Shown in pieces: positions 6,348 to 15,198 of a DNA stretch of 64,000 nucleotides. The position numbers and the translations under genes were made by a program. The DNA comes from Anaerolineaceae bacterium UBA4890. Its GTDB lineage: Bacteria > Chloroflexota > Anaerolineae > Anaerolineales > Anaerolineaceae. A model generated the notes under the pieces. It was not told the DNA's origin, did not search any database, and saw only the letters and a list, made by a program, of their open reading frames with translations. The number at the start of each line of letters is the position of its first letter. Within the stretch, counting starts at the first letter, position 1. The DNA is taken from the NCBI GenBank assembly GCA_002399085.1, contig DHCY01000039.1:26338-90337 (forward strand), written 5' to 3'.

Positions 6348-9077
6348 CTATTTCAGGTTCTCTTTAATGTAGGCGTCAATCTGCGCCAATGCCTCGGGTA
6401 GTTTGGAAGGGTCTTTGCCGCCGGCTTGTGCCATATCCGGGCGACCACCGCCACCACCGCCGACTACCAGGGCAACCCTTTTGACGAGGTCACCGGCTTT
6501 CAAGCCTCGTTTGATCAGGTCGGGCGTTACTGCTGCGATCAGGGCAGGTTTTTCGTTGACCACAGTACCCAGAACTACCACGCCGGTGGGGTGTTTTTGA
6601 CGGAATTGGTCTGCCAGGGAGCGCAGCGCGTCGATATCAGTGTTGGGGATAATCGCGCTCAACACCGGAATGCCTTCCACCTCACGGATGTCTCCAAGTT
6701 TTTGCGTGAAAGCCTGGTTGGCAACAAGGGTGCGTGCCTGCTCCAATTCACGCTGTGTTCGTTTAAGTTCAGCTTCAAGCGCTTCGAGCTTGTTCAGGGT
6801 GTCTGCCGGGCTGCTTTGCAGAAAAGTGGCTACCTGGTTGAGATGGCTGACCTGTTCGCGTGCAAAATGGTAGGCACCCAAACCGGTTACTGCCTCGATG
6901 CGGCGCATGCCAGCGGCTACGGATGATTCGGAGAGGATATAGAAAGAGCCGATCTCTGCGGTGTTATCTACGTGGGTTCCGCCGCAAAGCTCGTAAGAAA
7001 CACGCCCACGCTCGTCCGCAATCTTGATGGTGCGCACGGTTGAGCCATACTTTTCGCCAAAGAGGGCGGTGACACCCTCAGCTTTCGCCTGGTCGAGCGA
7101 TTTGATCTCTTTGCTAACCGGAATAGCGGCTGCAATCAGCTCGTTTACGCGTTCTTCAATTTTAAGCAGATCTGTTTTTGAGACCGCGTGTGGGTAGTTA
7201 AAGTCAAAGCGCATTCGTTCTGGGTCCACCACCGAGCCAGCCTGGTGTACCTTTTCACCCAAGACTTCGCGCAGGGCGGCATGCAGCAGGTGCGTACCGG
7301 TGTGGTTGCGCATAGTCCCTCGACGTGAGCGCAGGTCAACCTTTACAAGGGCAGCGTCGTCTGTTTGAGGTTTGCCTTCGGCAACCTTGCCAGCCAGTAC
7401 AATCAGCCCGGTTACGGGTTTGAAGGTGCGCTCGATGTCAACTTTCCAACCTCCGTCCGAAGAGATCACCTCACCAATATCGCCAATCTGACCACCCGAC
7501 TCAAGGTAAAGCGGGCTGCGGGTGACAATCAACTCCACCTCGTCACCCGCCTGCGCAGACTGCATCAGCTCGCCATCTCTCAAAATTGCCACCAATTTAG
7601 CTGCAGAGCTAAAAGAAGTGTAGGGGTCATAGACCGCGCCTTCTGCAGGCAGCTTTCTCTGGGCTTGCAGATCGCGCAGCAAGTTAGCAAAAAACTCGGT
7701 GCGGTTGCCATTCATGTCGGCAAAAGCGGAGCCTTTGCCCGATGCTTGTCGGTGAGCCTCCATGGCGTCGTAGAAACCTGGTTCATCGACGCTCAAATCC
7801 GACTCAGCCAAAATATCCCGTGTAATTTCAACCGGGAAACCGAGTGTGGCATACAGTTCAAAAGCCTGTTTGCCGTTCAGGGTTGTTTGTCCTTTTTCCT
7901 TCAGCTCTTCAATATAGGTTTGCAGCATGGCAAAACCGCTGTCGAGTGTTTCAGCAAAGCGTTTTTCTTCGCTGGTCAGGGTGTCATCGATCAGTTCCCG
8001 ATTGGTGTTCAATTCAGGGTATGCCTGCTGGTAGTTTTCGATAACTTTGGCGGCTATTTTCGCCATGAAGGGTTCGTTCAGGTTGATCGTCCGGGCAAAG
8101 CGAGCTGCCCGACGGATGATCATCCGGCATACATAATTCCGACCAGCATTCCCAGGGATAACCCCATCGGCAATCAGGAAAGCCGCCGCCCGCACATGGT
8201 CGGAAATCACCCGGTAGGCGGTCAGATTCTCCTGGCGCTCCAGGTCGGTTTGTCCTGCCAGGTGTTGGGTTTCATCCAGCAGTGGCTTGAGGAGGTCGGT
8301 TTCGTAGTTGCCACTGACACCCTGGATGATCGACACGATGCGTTCAAAACCCATACCAGTATCAACATGCCGTTTGGGCAGGGGCTGAAAATTGGTGGGG
8401 GAGGTGCGATTGTATTGGATAAAGACGTTGTTCCAGATCTCAACGATGCGGCTGCAGTCGCCATTCACCGCGCAGATATGCCCGGGAACGGATTTCATAT
8501 TGCAGGCAGAGGCACCGAAGTCGTAATGGATCTCGCTGGAGGGTCCGCAGGGACCGGTCTCCGCCATCTCCCAGAAATTGTCCTTGCGTCCGCCTATCAC
8601 CAGGTGGTCAGGGTTGAAACCGGGCTGCGCCAGCCAGACATCACGGGCTTCATCGTCGGCGGGCAGGTCGGCCTGGTCGTCAACAAAATAGGTTGCGTAA
8701 AGCCGGGATGGGTCGAGCTTCCATGTCTTGGTGAGCAGTTCCCAACTCCAGCCGAGGGCTTCTTTTTTGTAATAATCGCCAAAAGACCAATTGCCCAGCA
8801 TCTCAAAAAAGGTGTGATGGGTATTGTCGCGCCCGACCGTATCGAGGTCATTGTGCTTGCCCGAAACGCGCAGACACTTTTGTGAATCGACCGCGCGGGT
8901 GTAAGGGCGGGTCTCGGTGCCCAGGAAAACGTCTTTAAACTGCACCATGCCGGCATTGGTGAAGAGCAGGGTGCTGTCTCCACCCGGAACAAGTGATGCG
9001 CTCGGAACGATGGTATGCCCGCGCTGAGCAAAAAAATCGAGGAAAGATTGGCGAACCTGGTTTCCGGTTAGATACAT
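6348..9077 (-). CDS. alaS: Alanyl-tRNA synthetase
   Basis: A 909-residue class II synthetase that charges tRNA-Ala and clears Ser/Gly mischarging. The catalytic domain (1-about 460) includes FLDFFAQRGHTIVPSASLVP, LFTNAGMVQFKDVFLG and HTFFEMLGNWSFGDYYK. The editing domain has HTGTHLLH near residue 590 and CGGTHVDN near 700 as zinc ligands. The C-terminal DHHA1/C-Ala part ends with a glycine-rich GGGGGGRPDMAQAGG motif. GGAG lies 9 nt before the ATG. It is transcribed ahead of mutS. I looked for a T-box leader in the 155 bp upstream and saw none. Confidence 0.98.
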   Translation of the reverse strand: MYLTGNQVRQSFLDFFAQRGHTIVPSASLVPGGDSTLLFTNAGMVQFKDVFLGTETRPYTRAVDSQKCLRVSGKHNDLDTVGRDNTHHTFFEMLGNWSFGDYYKKEALGWSWELLTKTWKLDPSRLYATYFVDDQADLPADDEARDVWLAQPGFNPDHLVIGGRKDNFWEMAETGPCGPSSEIHYDFGASACNMKSVPGHICAVNGDCSRIVEIWNNVFIQYNRTSPTNFQPLPKRHVDTGMGFERIVSIIQGVSGNYETDLLKPLLDETQHLAGQTDLERQENLTAYRVISDHVRAAAFLIADGVIPGNAGRNYVCRMIIRRAARFARTINLNEPFMAKIAAKVIENYQQAYPELNTNRELIDDTLTSEEKRFAETLDSGFAMLQTYIEELKEKGQTTLNGKQAFELYATLGFPVEITRDILAESDLSVDEPGFYDAMEAHRQASGKGSAFADMNGNRTEFFANLLRDLQAQRKLPAEGAVYDPYTSFSSAAKLVAILRDGELMQSAQAGDEVELIVTRSPLYLESGGQIGDIGEVISSDGGWKVDIERTFKPVTGLIVLAGKVAEGKPQTDDAALVKVDLRSRRGTMRNHTGTHLLHAALREVLGEKVHQAGSVVDPERMRFDFNYPHAVSKTDLLKIEERVNELIAAAIPVSKEIKSLDQAKAEGVTALFGEKYGSTVRTIKIADERGRVSYELCGGTHVDNTAEIGSFYILSESSVAAGMRRIEAVTGLGAYHFAREQVSHLNQVATFLQSSPADTLNKLEALEAELKRTQRELEQARTLVANQAFTQKLGDIREVEGIPVLSAIIPNTDIDALRSLADQFRQKHPTGVVVLGTVVNEKPALIAAVTPDLIKRGLKAGDLVKRVALVVGGGGGGRPDMAQAGGKDPSKLPEALAQIDAYIKENLK

Positions 9078-9187
9078 AAGAAAACTCCAAAAGTGGTTTG
9101 ATTAACTCAGAAATTATACTTGATTACAACGTGTAAAACTCAGCGGGAGTGTCTGTTGTCTCTCATTAGCCTTCCTGGCAACTTCCC

Positions 9188-9217
9188 TTTGGATTTTCTT
9201 TTCAGTGATAAGATAAT
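9188..9217 (+). promoter_or_regulatory. Likely promoter of the permease pair
   Basis: TTTGGA (9188-9193) and GATAAT (9212-9217) are separated by 18 nt and lie 15 nt before the ATG at 9233, in the divergent gap with alaS. The hexamers fit the sigma-70 consensus only moderately. Confidence 0.4.
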
Positions 9218-9232
9218 CCTGAATCAAAAAAT

Positions 9233-10294
9233 ATGCCTGTTTTCCGCCGCTTATCCTTCTCAATTTTACGCTCTCTGTTAACCCTGGTTCTGATAACTGC
9301 GGTACTATATGCCACTGTCATGCTCACCCCGCCAGAGACTCTTGCTTCGCTTTACATGCCAGAGAAAACATCCCCTCGCATGACGGAAGAAATGTACGAA
9401 GCAATGATCCAGGATATTATCGAAAAATACCATCTGGATGATCCATTCCCGGTGCAATATGTTTACTGGGCTGGAAATCTTCTCAGAGGAAACTGGGGCT
9501 ACAGCCCTAATCTGCAAGAGAATGTTTTTAACGGTCTAACCCGCCGGGCTCCAGCTACATTAGAACTGACCTTTTACGCAATCATTATTTACTTTCCACT
9601 GGGTTTGCTCAGTGGTGTTACGGCAGGAAATAAAAAAAGCGGCATAGCAGACCGTTTATTCAGGACTACAGCATTTATCGCGACTTCACTGACGCCGATG
9701 ATTTTAGCAATCATCATGATGGTGGTTTTTTACATCACGCTGCGCTGGTTTGCACCTGGACGGCTGGGGACAGCTTTTGCACCATTAATCGAAGCTGAAG
9801 GATATAAAGCCTATACTGGATTTATCACCATCGACGGATTGTTGAATCGAAATCCGGGTCTTACAGTGGACGCTTTACGCCACCTTGCCATGCCGGCGAT
9901 TACACTTGCTTTTGCACAATGGGCAATTTTGGGGCGTATCACCCGGGCGGCGGTAATCGAAGAAAATCAAAAAGAATACATCACCGCAGGTAGAGCAAGA
10001 GGTTTGCGTGAAAGCACACTGGCATGGCGCTATGCCCTGGGGAACGCCACCGGACCGGTTTTAACACATACCATACTATCGGCGGCATCGTTGATGACCA
10101 GCGTTTTTGTTGTAGAAATTATCTTCAACTACCCGGGTCTTTCCACGGTTGGTGTCAAAAGCCTGGCATTCATTCCTGACGCGCCAAGCGCGATGGGCTT
10201 TGCTATCTATAGTACAGTGCTGGTTTTGATCCTTACTACCCTGTTGGATTTCCTGAAGGTTGTCGTAGATCCTCGTTTGCGGGAGGAATCCTGA
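9233..10294 (+). CDS. ABC transporter permease, DppB/OppB type
   Basis: A 353-residue inner permease of the peptide/nickel family. The first TM helix (about 12-31) is followed by the typical extracellular region with YHLDDPFPVQYVYWAGNLLR and GNWGYSP, then about five more helices. The cytoplasmic coupling loop (EAA-like) is at about 245-270: EYITAGRARGLRESTLAWRY. The gene overlaps the next permease by one base (TGATG). No ATPase or binding protein is adjacent; the only family 5 binding protein in view is 38 kb away at 48994. The substrate is therefore unknown. Confidence 0.9.
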   Translation: MPVFRRLSFSILRSLLTLVLITAVLYATVMLTPPETLASLYMPEKTSPRMTEEMYEAMIQDIIEKYHLDDPFPVQYVYWAGNLLRGNWGYSPNLQENVFNGLTRRAPATLELTFYAIIIYFPLGLLSGVTAGNKKSGIADRLFRTTAFIATSLTPMILAIIMMVVFYITLRWFAPGRLGTAFAPLIEAEGYKAYTGFITIDGLLNRNPGLTVDALRHLAMPAITLAFAQWAILGRITRAAVIEENQKEYITAGRARGLRESTLAWRYALGNATGPVLTHTILSAASLMTSVFVVEIIFNYPGLSTVGVKSLAFIPDAPSAMGFAIYSTVLVLILTTLLDFLKVVVDPRLREES

Positions 10295-11253
10295 TGGGCA
10301 TTACCCGAAAGTTTTTCTCGCGTTGGCAGAATTGGATTGGATTGTTCATGGTATTGGCTTTCGTGTTGATAGCCATCTTTGCTCCTTTGCTTTCCCCAAA
10401 AGATGTGGAAACGCAAGGTGTTGTTTCGTCCTATCTGCGTGTTCCTCAACCGCCCAGCCCCGATGCGCCTTTGGGCAGGTTGCCTGACCAAACGAGTGTC
10501 TATGAAGCCCTGGTATGGGGAACACGTGACGCGCTCAAGTTTGGTGTGGGAGTCACAGCTGTTGTTTTTCTGGTTGGGACGCTCATTGGTGCCGTCGCCG
10601 CTTTTTTTGGTGGCAGGGTCAATACCTTGTTGATGTGGGCTGTCGATAGTTTCCTGGCATTTCCGATAATCGCCGGAGTAGTATTCTTTCAACAAATCAA
10701 TCATAATTTGTTGGTAGATTTGTTGGAAAGTACGGAGTTTGCGGGTTTCTATTCGTACGTTGTCCAAAATCCAACGATATTGGAGAGTGTCAAGCCCCTG
10801 TTTACTCTGTTTATGGAAATTAATCCAACTGCCCTTGCGTTTGCATTGCTGATGTGGATGCCCTATGCCCGCGTTATGAATGCCTCGGTCATGAGCAATA
10901 AGCAAATGGAATTTGTGTTGGCAGCCAGGGTTTCTGGGGCAAAAAAAGGGAGGGTAATCTTCCGGCACCTGATCCCTAATGCAATCGCACCAGTTCTGGT
11001 TTTGGCTGCCAAGGATGTTGGCGCTTTGGTCGTGCTGCAAACCACCTTTTCTTTCATTGGTTTGGGTCATCCCACGCCATGGGCTTCAGCTCTGCTTTCC
11101 GGAAAAGATTGGATTTTTTCTCCAAAAGGAATAGTGACCTATTGGTGGGTTTTCCTGCCAATTACAGTAGCTTTGATTTTATTCGGGGTGGGTTGGAATT
11201 TGCTTGGGGACGGGCTGATAGACGCGATGAATCCCAGGACAAGGCAAACCTGA
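10294..11253 (+). CDS. ABC transporter permease, DppC/OppC type
   Basis: A 319-residue partner of the DppB-like permease; the two would form the membrane channel of a peptide-type importer. The N-terminal helix (FMVLAFVLIAIFAPLLSP) matches the DppC family, and the coupling loop is at about 205-230 (EFVLAARVSGAKKGRVIFRH, then LIPNAIAPVLV). The ATG shares its A with the upstream stop and GGGAGGAAT precedes it, so translation is coupled. A stretch of about 45 residues after the fourth helix (NHNLLVDLLESTEFAGFYSY) is longer than in standard DppC. A terminator follows at 11286. Confidence 0.9.
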   Translation: MGITRKFFSRWQNWIGLFMVLAFVLIAIFAPLLSPKDVETQGVVSSYLRVPQPPSPDAPLGRLPDQTSVYEALVWGTRDALKFGVGVTAVVFLVGTLIGAVAAFFGGRVNTLLMWAVDSFLAFPIIAGVVFFQQINHNLLVDLLESTEFAGFYSYVVQNPTILESVKPLFTLFMEINPTALAFALLMWMPYARVMNASVMSNKQMEFVLAARVSGAKKGRVIFRHLIPNAIAPVLVLAAKDVGALVVLQTTFSFIGLGHPTPWASALLSGKDWIFSPKGIVTYWWVFLPITVALILFGVGWNLLGDGLIDAMNPRTRQT

Positions 11254-11285
11254 ATTTCAAAAAAATGTGACTACATTTAGATAAT

Positions 11286-11315
11286 AAGAGAGCCCGGTTT
11301 TAATCAGGCTCTCTT
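11286..11315. terminator. Bidirectional hairpin terminator between convergent genes
   Basis: A 9-bp stem AAGAGAGCC/GGCTCTCTT (11286-11294 and 11307-11315) with a 12-nt loop sits between the permease stop (11253) and the stop of the convergent secreted-protein gene (11330). It is flanked by short T runs on each strand, weak on both sides. Confidence 0.65.
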
Positions 11316-11329
11316 TCCAAAGCACTATC

Positions 11330-11944
11330 TTACGGTTTCCTGATCAGAGGCAGGTACATAAAGTTTGTAGCATGTCTATAGTAATATATTCTCAGGTAAT
11401 CGATCCGACTTCCTTCGGGGATGTTGAGGTTTATGTTAAAAATATGCCTAGGATCCCCCGATACCAGGTAAATACATCCGCCAGAACTGTCCGTTCTCCA
11501 TTCCACGTTGCTGCCTCGCGGGAGCAATGCTGAACCAGCAACATGCACATAGTGGAAACCTGGCTCGAATCCACCTCCAACAGGAAGCTTATAAGCGACA
11601 CGAAGACCACATACCCTCAGTGAAGAGCCAGTGACCAAAGGGCGCCAATTGATCACATAGCTCTTAAGTACCGGATCAAAAACCTCGCCGACATACCCAC
11701 TCAATTGAGTATTGTAGCCAAAGAATTTTCCGAAAGGCAATGCGACAATATCGTCCAAATTGCCTACATCATTGTAAGACGTAATCCAGGCATTACTCAC
11801 ATCTGCCTGGATTCCCTGTTCACCTTCTGGCACGGATTCTGCTTTCGCTTGCGGGATGGAGCTGAAAGCCAGGAATGAACTGAGCAGAATGATGGCTGCC
11901 ATTACAGTCAACAATCGACTGGCAAATAACCTTTTTGTTTTCAT
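11330..11944 (-). CDS. Secreted protein, module order B-A, with YLPLIRK tail
   Basis: A 204-residue exported protein of unknown function. A signal peptide spans about 1-35 (TVMAAIILLSSFLAFSSIPQ, cleavage near AKA). Module B is at 52-121 (AWITSYNDVG to CGLRVAYKLP). An 8-residue linker leads to module A at 130-189 (FHYVHVAGSA to RIDYLRIYYY). The protein ends NFMYLPLIRKP, a short hydrophobic-basic tail of a type I associate with secreted Chloroflexota proteins. The upstream neighbour carries the same modules in order A-B. Each module keeps one cysteine (GGC in A, CG in B), so a disulfide may join them. GGAGG precedes the ATG, and the two genes are 28 nt apart in one operon. Confidence 0.85.
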   Translation of the reverse strand: MKTKRLFASRLLTVMAAIILLSSFLAFSSIPQAKAESVPEGEQGIQADVSNAWITSYNDVGNLDDIVALPFGKFFGYNTQLSGYVGEVFDPVLKSYVINWRPLVTGSSLRVCGLRVAYKLPVGGGFEPGFHYVHVAGSALLPRGSNVEWRTDSSGGCIYLVSGDPRHIFNINLNIPEGSRIDYLRIYYYRHATNFMYLPLIRKP

Positions 11945-11972
11945 AGTTTACCTCCATTTTCCATCACTGATA

Positions 11973-12830
11973 TCATGGAAGCCGGTAGGCAACCCGCATA
12001 CCGCAAAGTTGCATGGTGGCGCCGAATACATACGGTCGGTAGTTCAAAAGGTAAGCATATTCGGTCGAGTTTACAATATGTAGAAGTTCAGCGCTTAAAG
12101 TGGTTCCATACCCGGTATTTCCACTGGAGGGAACACTAACGAGATCAGCGAGCCCACCAATGTTATTGTAGCGGGTTATCCAGATGTTACCGTTGTAGGC
12201 GCTCGTGTCGTAGAAGTAGAACCGTAGGTAATCAATACGTGCTCCATTGGGGATTTCCAGGTGAAGGTTGAAGATTACCCAGGGGTCCCCTGCAGATAAC
12301 ACAAGGCAGCCGCCACTGCCATCTGTCGTCCAACTAACAGAGCTGTCGCGAGGTCGAAAAGCCGAGCCATTGACATGGAAGTAATGAAAATCACTCCAGT
12401 TAGGCTCAGCACTGAGACCTTGCTGATCAGGGGCGCCTTCAGGGATCATCGCATCCCAATCGATATTCTCTGCCTGCGCATCACCGCTTTCGGGGGCGCC
12501 TAGCAGGCTTGCTTCGATAACCGGACCGGTATAGCCGACATCATCTGGCTGCAGTTCGCGTACTCCAGCCTGGATCTGAGCGGTCATACCTTCCTCGGCA
12601 CCGCTGGGTTCGGTAACACCTGCTAGTGCAGCTGGCTCCCCAATATCGGTACCACCTTCATCCAGGCGATTGCTCAGACCGGCGCTTTCCGCCAAGGCTT
12701 CTGGCTCGTACCCCGGCTCCGATGACCAGGGCCAGACGATATCTTCTGCTGCTGTGATCGCGGTGAGGCTCAACAGCCCAATCATTACCAGAATTACTGC
12801 CCAGGGAATTTTTCTCATTCTTGGTTTCAT
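11973..12830 (-). CDS. Secreted protein, module order A-B
   Basis: A 285-residue exported protein. The signal peptide covers about 1-28 (AVILVMIGLLSLTAITAAED). Residues 29-147 are acidic, Pro/Gly/Ala-rich and probably unstructured. Module A is at 148-207 (FHYFHVNGSA to RIDYLRFYFY), then an 8-residue linker, and module B at 216-285 (IWITRYNNIG to CGMRVAYRLP) forms the C-terminus. By hand, module A is 38/60 identical and module B 29/70 identical to those of the downstream gene, where their order is reversed. The start MKPRMRK is fixed by AAGGAGG 7 nt upstream; an in-frame start 36 nt earlier has no such site. Function unknown; a beta-sandwich binding domain is a guess. Confidence 0.85.
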   Translation of the reverse strand: MKPRMRKIPWAVILVMIGLLSLTAITAAEDIVWPWSSEPGYEPEALAESAGLSNRLDEGGTDIGEPAALAGVTEPSGAEEGMTAQIQAGVRELQPDDVGYTGPVIEASLLGAPESGDAQAENIDWDAMIPEGAPDQQGLSAEPNWSDFHYFHVNGSAFRPRDSSVSWTTDGSGGCLVLSAGDPWVIFNLHLEIPNGARIDYLRFYFYDTSAYNGNIWITRYNNIGGLADLVSVPSSGNTGYGTTLSAELLHIVNSTEYAYLLNYRPYVFGATMQLCGMRVAYRLP

Positions 12831-13030
12831 TTTGAACCTCCTTTTTAGTTCAAATCGCTTGTACAAGAAACGGATGACAGGAAATGGTTCTTACCTGCCA
12901 AAGACCCTCAAAAGAGGTGGATACAGTTGCTAAAAGGTTTTAGTGATCTCCTCAAACAGCAGGGAGAAGGGTGAAACAATTAAAAATTGTTGGACAACAA
13001 TATTATACGATGTATTTTGTGAAATGACAA
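12831..13030 (-). promoter_or_regulatory. Promoter and 165-nt leader of the secreted-protein pair
   Basis: On the minus strand TTGTCA (13030-13025) and TATAAT (13007-13002) are spaced by 17 nt, one of the best promoters in the window. The predicted leader of about 165 nt begins with a perfect hairpin AACAATT/AATTGTT and ends with AAGGAGG before the ATG at 12830. Apart from the glpX terminator at 13138-13171, I see nothing else in the 360-bp gap. Confidence 0.7.
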
Positions 13031-13137
13031 GTGCCAGGTAGCTTCTTTAACATCAGGAATCCGGAAAATCTAAAGATATCCAGACCTCTTTTTAGTTGGT
13101 TTGGTGAGCTGGCATTCGTCGACATAGCCAAATTTAA

Positions 13138-13171
13138 AGAAACGGTCTGATTGAATTTTCAAACCGTTTCT
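13138..13171 (-). terminator. Terminator of glpX
   Basis: Minus-strand stem AGAAACGGT/ACCGTTTCT (13171-13163 with 13146-13138), followed by TTTAAATTT, starting 20 nt after the glpX stop. The loop is 16 nt and AT-rich. Confidence 0.75.
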
Positions 13172-13190
13172 CACCCAAATCAAAAAAGTA

Positions 13191-14219
13191 TCAATACAGC
13201 CGGAATTCGCTTTTTTCTTCCTCAAACACGGTTGGGTCCAGCACGTGGGTGGTGGGGACGAAGTTCATGAACCCACGGGTTATTACCAGGCTGCTGGTTT
13301 TTGCTCCGCCAGGGAAGAAACTGACGCCTTCCAGTACCGCCTTGGAAGTGGTCATGACTGGTGTAACGGCTGTGGCGACGAAAACCAGGTCGTGTGCAGG
13401 GGCAAGGTCGTCCTGGGTGTAGACCCTGTTTAGGTCGATGCCCATTCCGATCAAACGCTCCCGGTCGGCATCGTTTCTCGCCTTCCAGATTGCCTGCATC
13501 TTGCCACCCAGGAGTTTGACTGCAGCTGCTGAAATAACCCCTTCAGGAGCAGCGCCAATGCCCATGACTGCATGCACGCCGACCCCTTTGAAGCAGCTGA
13601 ACACGCATGGCATCAGGTCTCCATCCATGATTAATCTGACCCGTGCTCCGGTTGAGCGAAGCCTGGAGATCAATTCTTCGTTTCTTGGTCGGTCTAGTAC
13701 CGTAATGGTGAGCTCGGCTTTGTCACGGCGTTTCAGTGCCTTAGCCAATCGGTTCACGTTCTCTTCCGGCGCCAGGCGGATGTCTACATAATCGGCGGCA
13801 TCCTTGCCCACACAGAGTTTATCCATGTAAGTATCCGAGGCGTTAATCAGCCCTCCGCTGGGCGCAGCCGCAAGGACGCAAACTGCACCAGAATTCAGAT
13901 TGGCGGTGGCGTTAGTGTTTTCAAGCGGGTCTACGGCAATATCGATGTTTACTTTGCCATTTCCGAGCTTTTCTCCGATGAAAAGCATGGGGGCGTCGTC
14001 CCGTTCGCCTTCTCCGATTTTGATTTCACATGATACACCTGGGATGCGGTTTAATGCTGTTCTCATTGCATTCACCGCTGCTGCATCAGCCAGGTTTTTA
14101 TCCCCCTGCCCGGCAGCCCGGGCTGCTGCGATAGCTGCGTTTTCCGTCACTTCCAGCAATTGCCAGGAAAGACTCTTGTATAATTCCCTAAGATCGTCTG
14201 TTTTTTGCTCGTCAGCCAT
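13191..14219 (-). CDS. glpX: Class II fructose-1,6-bisphosphatase
   Basis: A 342-residue GlpX-type phosphatase that converts fructose-1,6-bisphosphate to fructose-6-phosphate in gluconeogenesis; some family members also cleave sedoheptulose-1,7-bisphosphate. Family marks are EIKIGEGERDDAPMLFIGE (metal and phosphate site), DIAVDPLENTN, and the C-terminal half with LIMDGDLMPCVFSCFKG and VMGIGAAPEGVISAAAVKLL. The usual Gly in the VDPL-x-GT motif reads Asn here (PLENTN). AAAGGAG lies 5 nt before the ATG. It is transcribed alone and has its own terminator. Confidence 0.95.
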   Translation of the reverse strand: MADEQKTDDLRELYKSLSWQLLEVTENAAIAAARAAGQGDKNLADAAAVNAMRTALNRIPGVSCEIKIGEGERDDAPMLFIGEKLGNGKVNIDIAVDPLENTNATANLNSGAVCVLAAAPSGGLINASDTYMDKLCVGKDAADYVDIRLAPEENVNRLAKALKRRDKAELTITVLDRPRNEELISRLRSTGARVRLIMDGDLMPCVFSCFKGVGVHAVMGIGAAPEGVISAAAVKLLGGKMQAIWKARNDADRERLIGMGIDLNRVYTQDDLAPAHDLVFVATAVTPVMTTSKAVLEGVSFFPGGAKTSSLVITRGFMNFVPTTHVLDPTVFEEEKSEFRLY

Positions 14220-14392
14220 TACTCTCCTTTAATAAGTTACAAATTGTTTCAAGCTTTCCGGTCAAAAAATCGAAATCTATCTTATATCAACCACCTTTCC
14301 GATAAAACGTTAATTGTTGTTAGTAAATCCATTATACTTGCATCGCTGTAGAATAAACGCTGCAAATCTCAATAGGACTAATTGAAAAACAG

Positions 14393-15121
14393 TTGAAAAT
14401 TGACGAACGCTTTTTTCTGGAAAGAAAAGAAATCAATAAAGGCAGACAGGCGGTTGTCTATTTTTGGGAAGGGTTTGCCTACAAGGTTTTCCCTGAAACC
14501 TATCCCCATGAAGCAATCTGGCGCGAGATGCAAATTCAGCAAGAGATAGCGAGGGCGTCTCTACCGATTCCAAAATACTATGCAACTGATCACCCAAACA
14601 TCATAGCCATGGAGTACATCGATGGTATTCCTCTTTCAGAAAGGATGCTGAACCAGGGTTATGCCTCTGGATTGCAGGATTTGCTTGATCTGCAAAGAAT
14701 GGTTCACAGGGTTGATTTTTTAGACCTTCCGTATATTGATGATTGGCTTCGGGTGGAACTTGAAGGGAGTGATTTTCCTGAATCTATTAAAATTCAGGCT
14801 CTGACTTTTGTCGAACTGCTTGGTCGGGCAAATAACCTCTGCCATCTCGATTTTCATCCCCTCAATATTCTCTGGAGCGGGAGTAGCTACAAGATCGTCG
14901 ACTGGGTCAATGCCAGGCTCGGAAAACCTGTCTATGACCTGGCAAGGACGTATGTGATCTTTCATGAGGTTGCTGCTCCGCTGGCTGATCAATATCTGAG
15001 TTTTTTACAGGAGTCCGGGGAAAACATAGACGATTTCAACAAAGCTGTCTACGTGATGGCTTTGTGGCGTGCGAAGGAAATGGGAAAAGAGACCTTCAGT
15101 CCTCCTAACCACTCATCTTAA
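14393..15121 (+). CDS. Phosphotransferase (APH/kinase-fold) protein
   Basis: A 242-residue protein with the aminoglycoside-phosphotransferase/choline-kinase fold. The N-lobe keeps a lysine in AYKVFPETYPHE, and PNIIAMEYIDGIPLSERM is the hinge. The catalytic loop reads CHLDFHPLNILW (near 148-159), followed by IVDWVNARLGKPVYDLA as the metal-binding D-W-x-N region. The loop has HLDFHPLN where APH enzymes usually have HGDFHPGN, so activity is likely but not assured. The start is TTG at 14393; only a weak AGGA lies upstream. It overlaps nothing and is convergent with recR. The substrate cannot be told; resistance should not be assumed. Confidence 0.75.
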   Translation: MKIDERFFLERKEINKGRQAVVYFWEGFAYKVFPETYPHEAIWREMQIQQEIARASLPIPKYYATDHPNIIAMEYIDGIPLSERMLNQGYASGLQDLLDLQRMVHRVDFLDLPYIDDWLRVELEGSDFPESIKIQALTFVELLGRANNLCHLDFHPLNILWSGSSYKIVDWVNARLGKPVYDLARTYVIFHEVAAPLADQYLSFLQESGENIDDFNKAVYVMALWRAKEMGKETFSPPNHSS

Positions 15122-15159
15122 GGGAGACCCCTGCCCTAGTAAGGGTCCATGGTCTCCCT
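15121..15159. repeat. Intergenic nested inverted repeat
   Basis: AGGGAGACC (15121-15129) pairs with GGTCTCCCT (15151-15159), and inside it CCCT/AGGG can pair too. The block CCTGCCCTAGTAAGGGTC resembles CCCTGCCCTCGTGAGGGTC just before the tandem array at 26386, so it belongs to the same dispersed family. It lies between convergent genes and lacks T tracts on both sides. Confidence 0.6.
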
Positions 15160-15198
15160 ACCTGGTATATCTTGTTTTCGACGTACAATCGAAAAGCT

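Noticed and set aside
7365..8885. 506-codon frame on the plus strand
   Set aside because: It lies entirely opposite alaS, whose motifs are intact; the translated frame shows no known fold. It is a shadow caused by codon bias.
10207..11070. 287-codon minus-strand frame opposite dppC
   Set aside because: Shadow of the permease; low-complexity Gln/Asn composition, no family signal.
14393..15121. Aminoglycoside resistance gene
   Set aside because: It has only the general kinase fold; the catalytic loop differs and nothing suggests a drug substrate or mobility.
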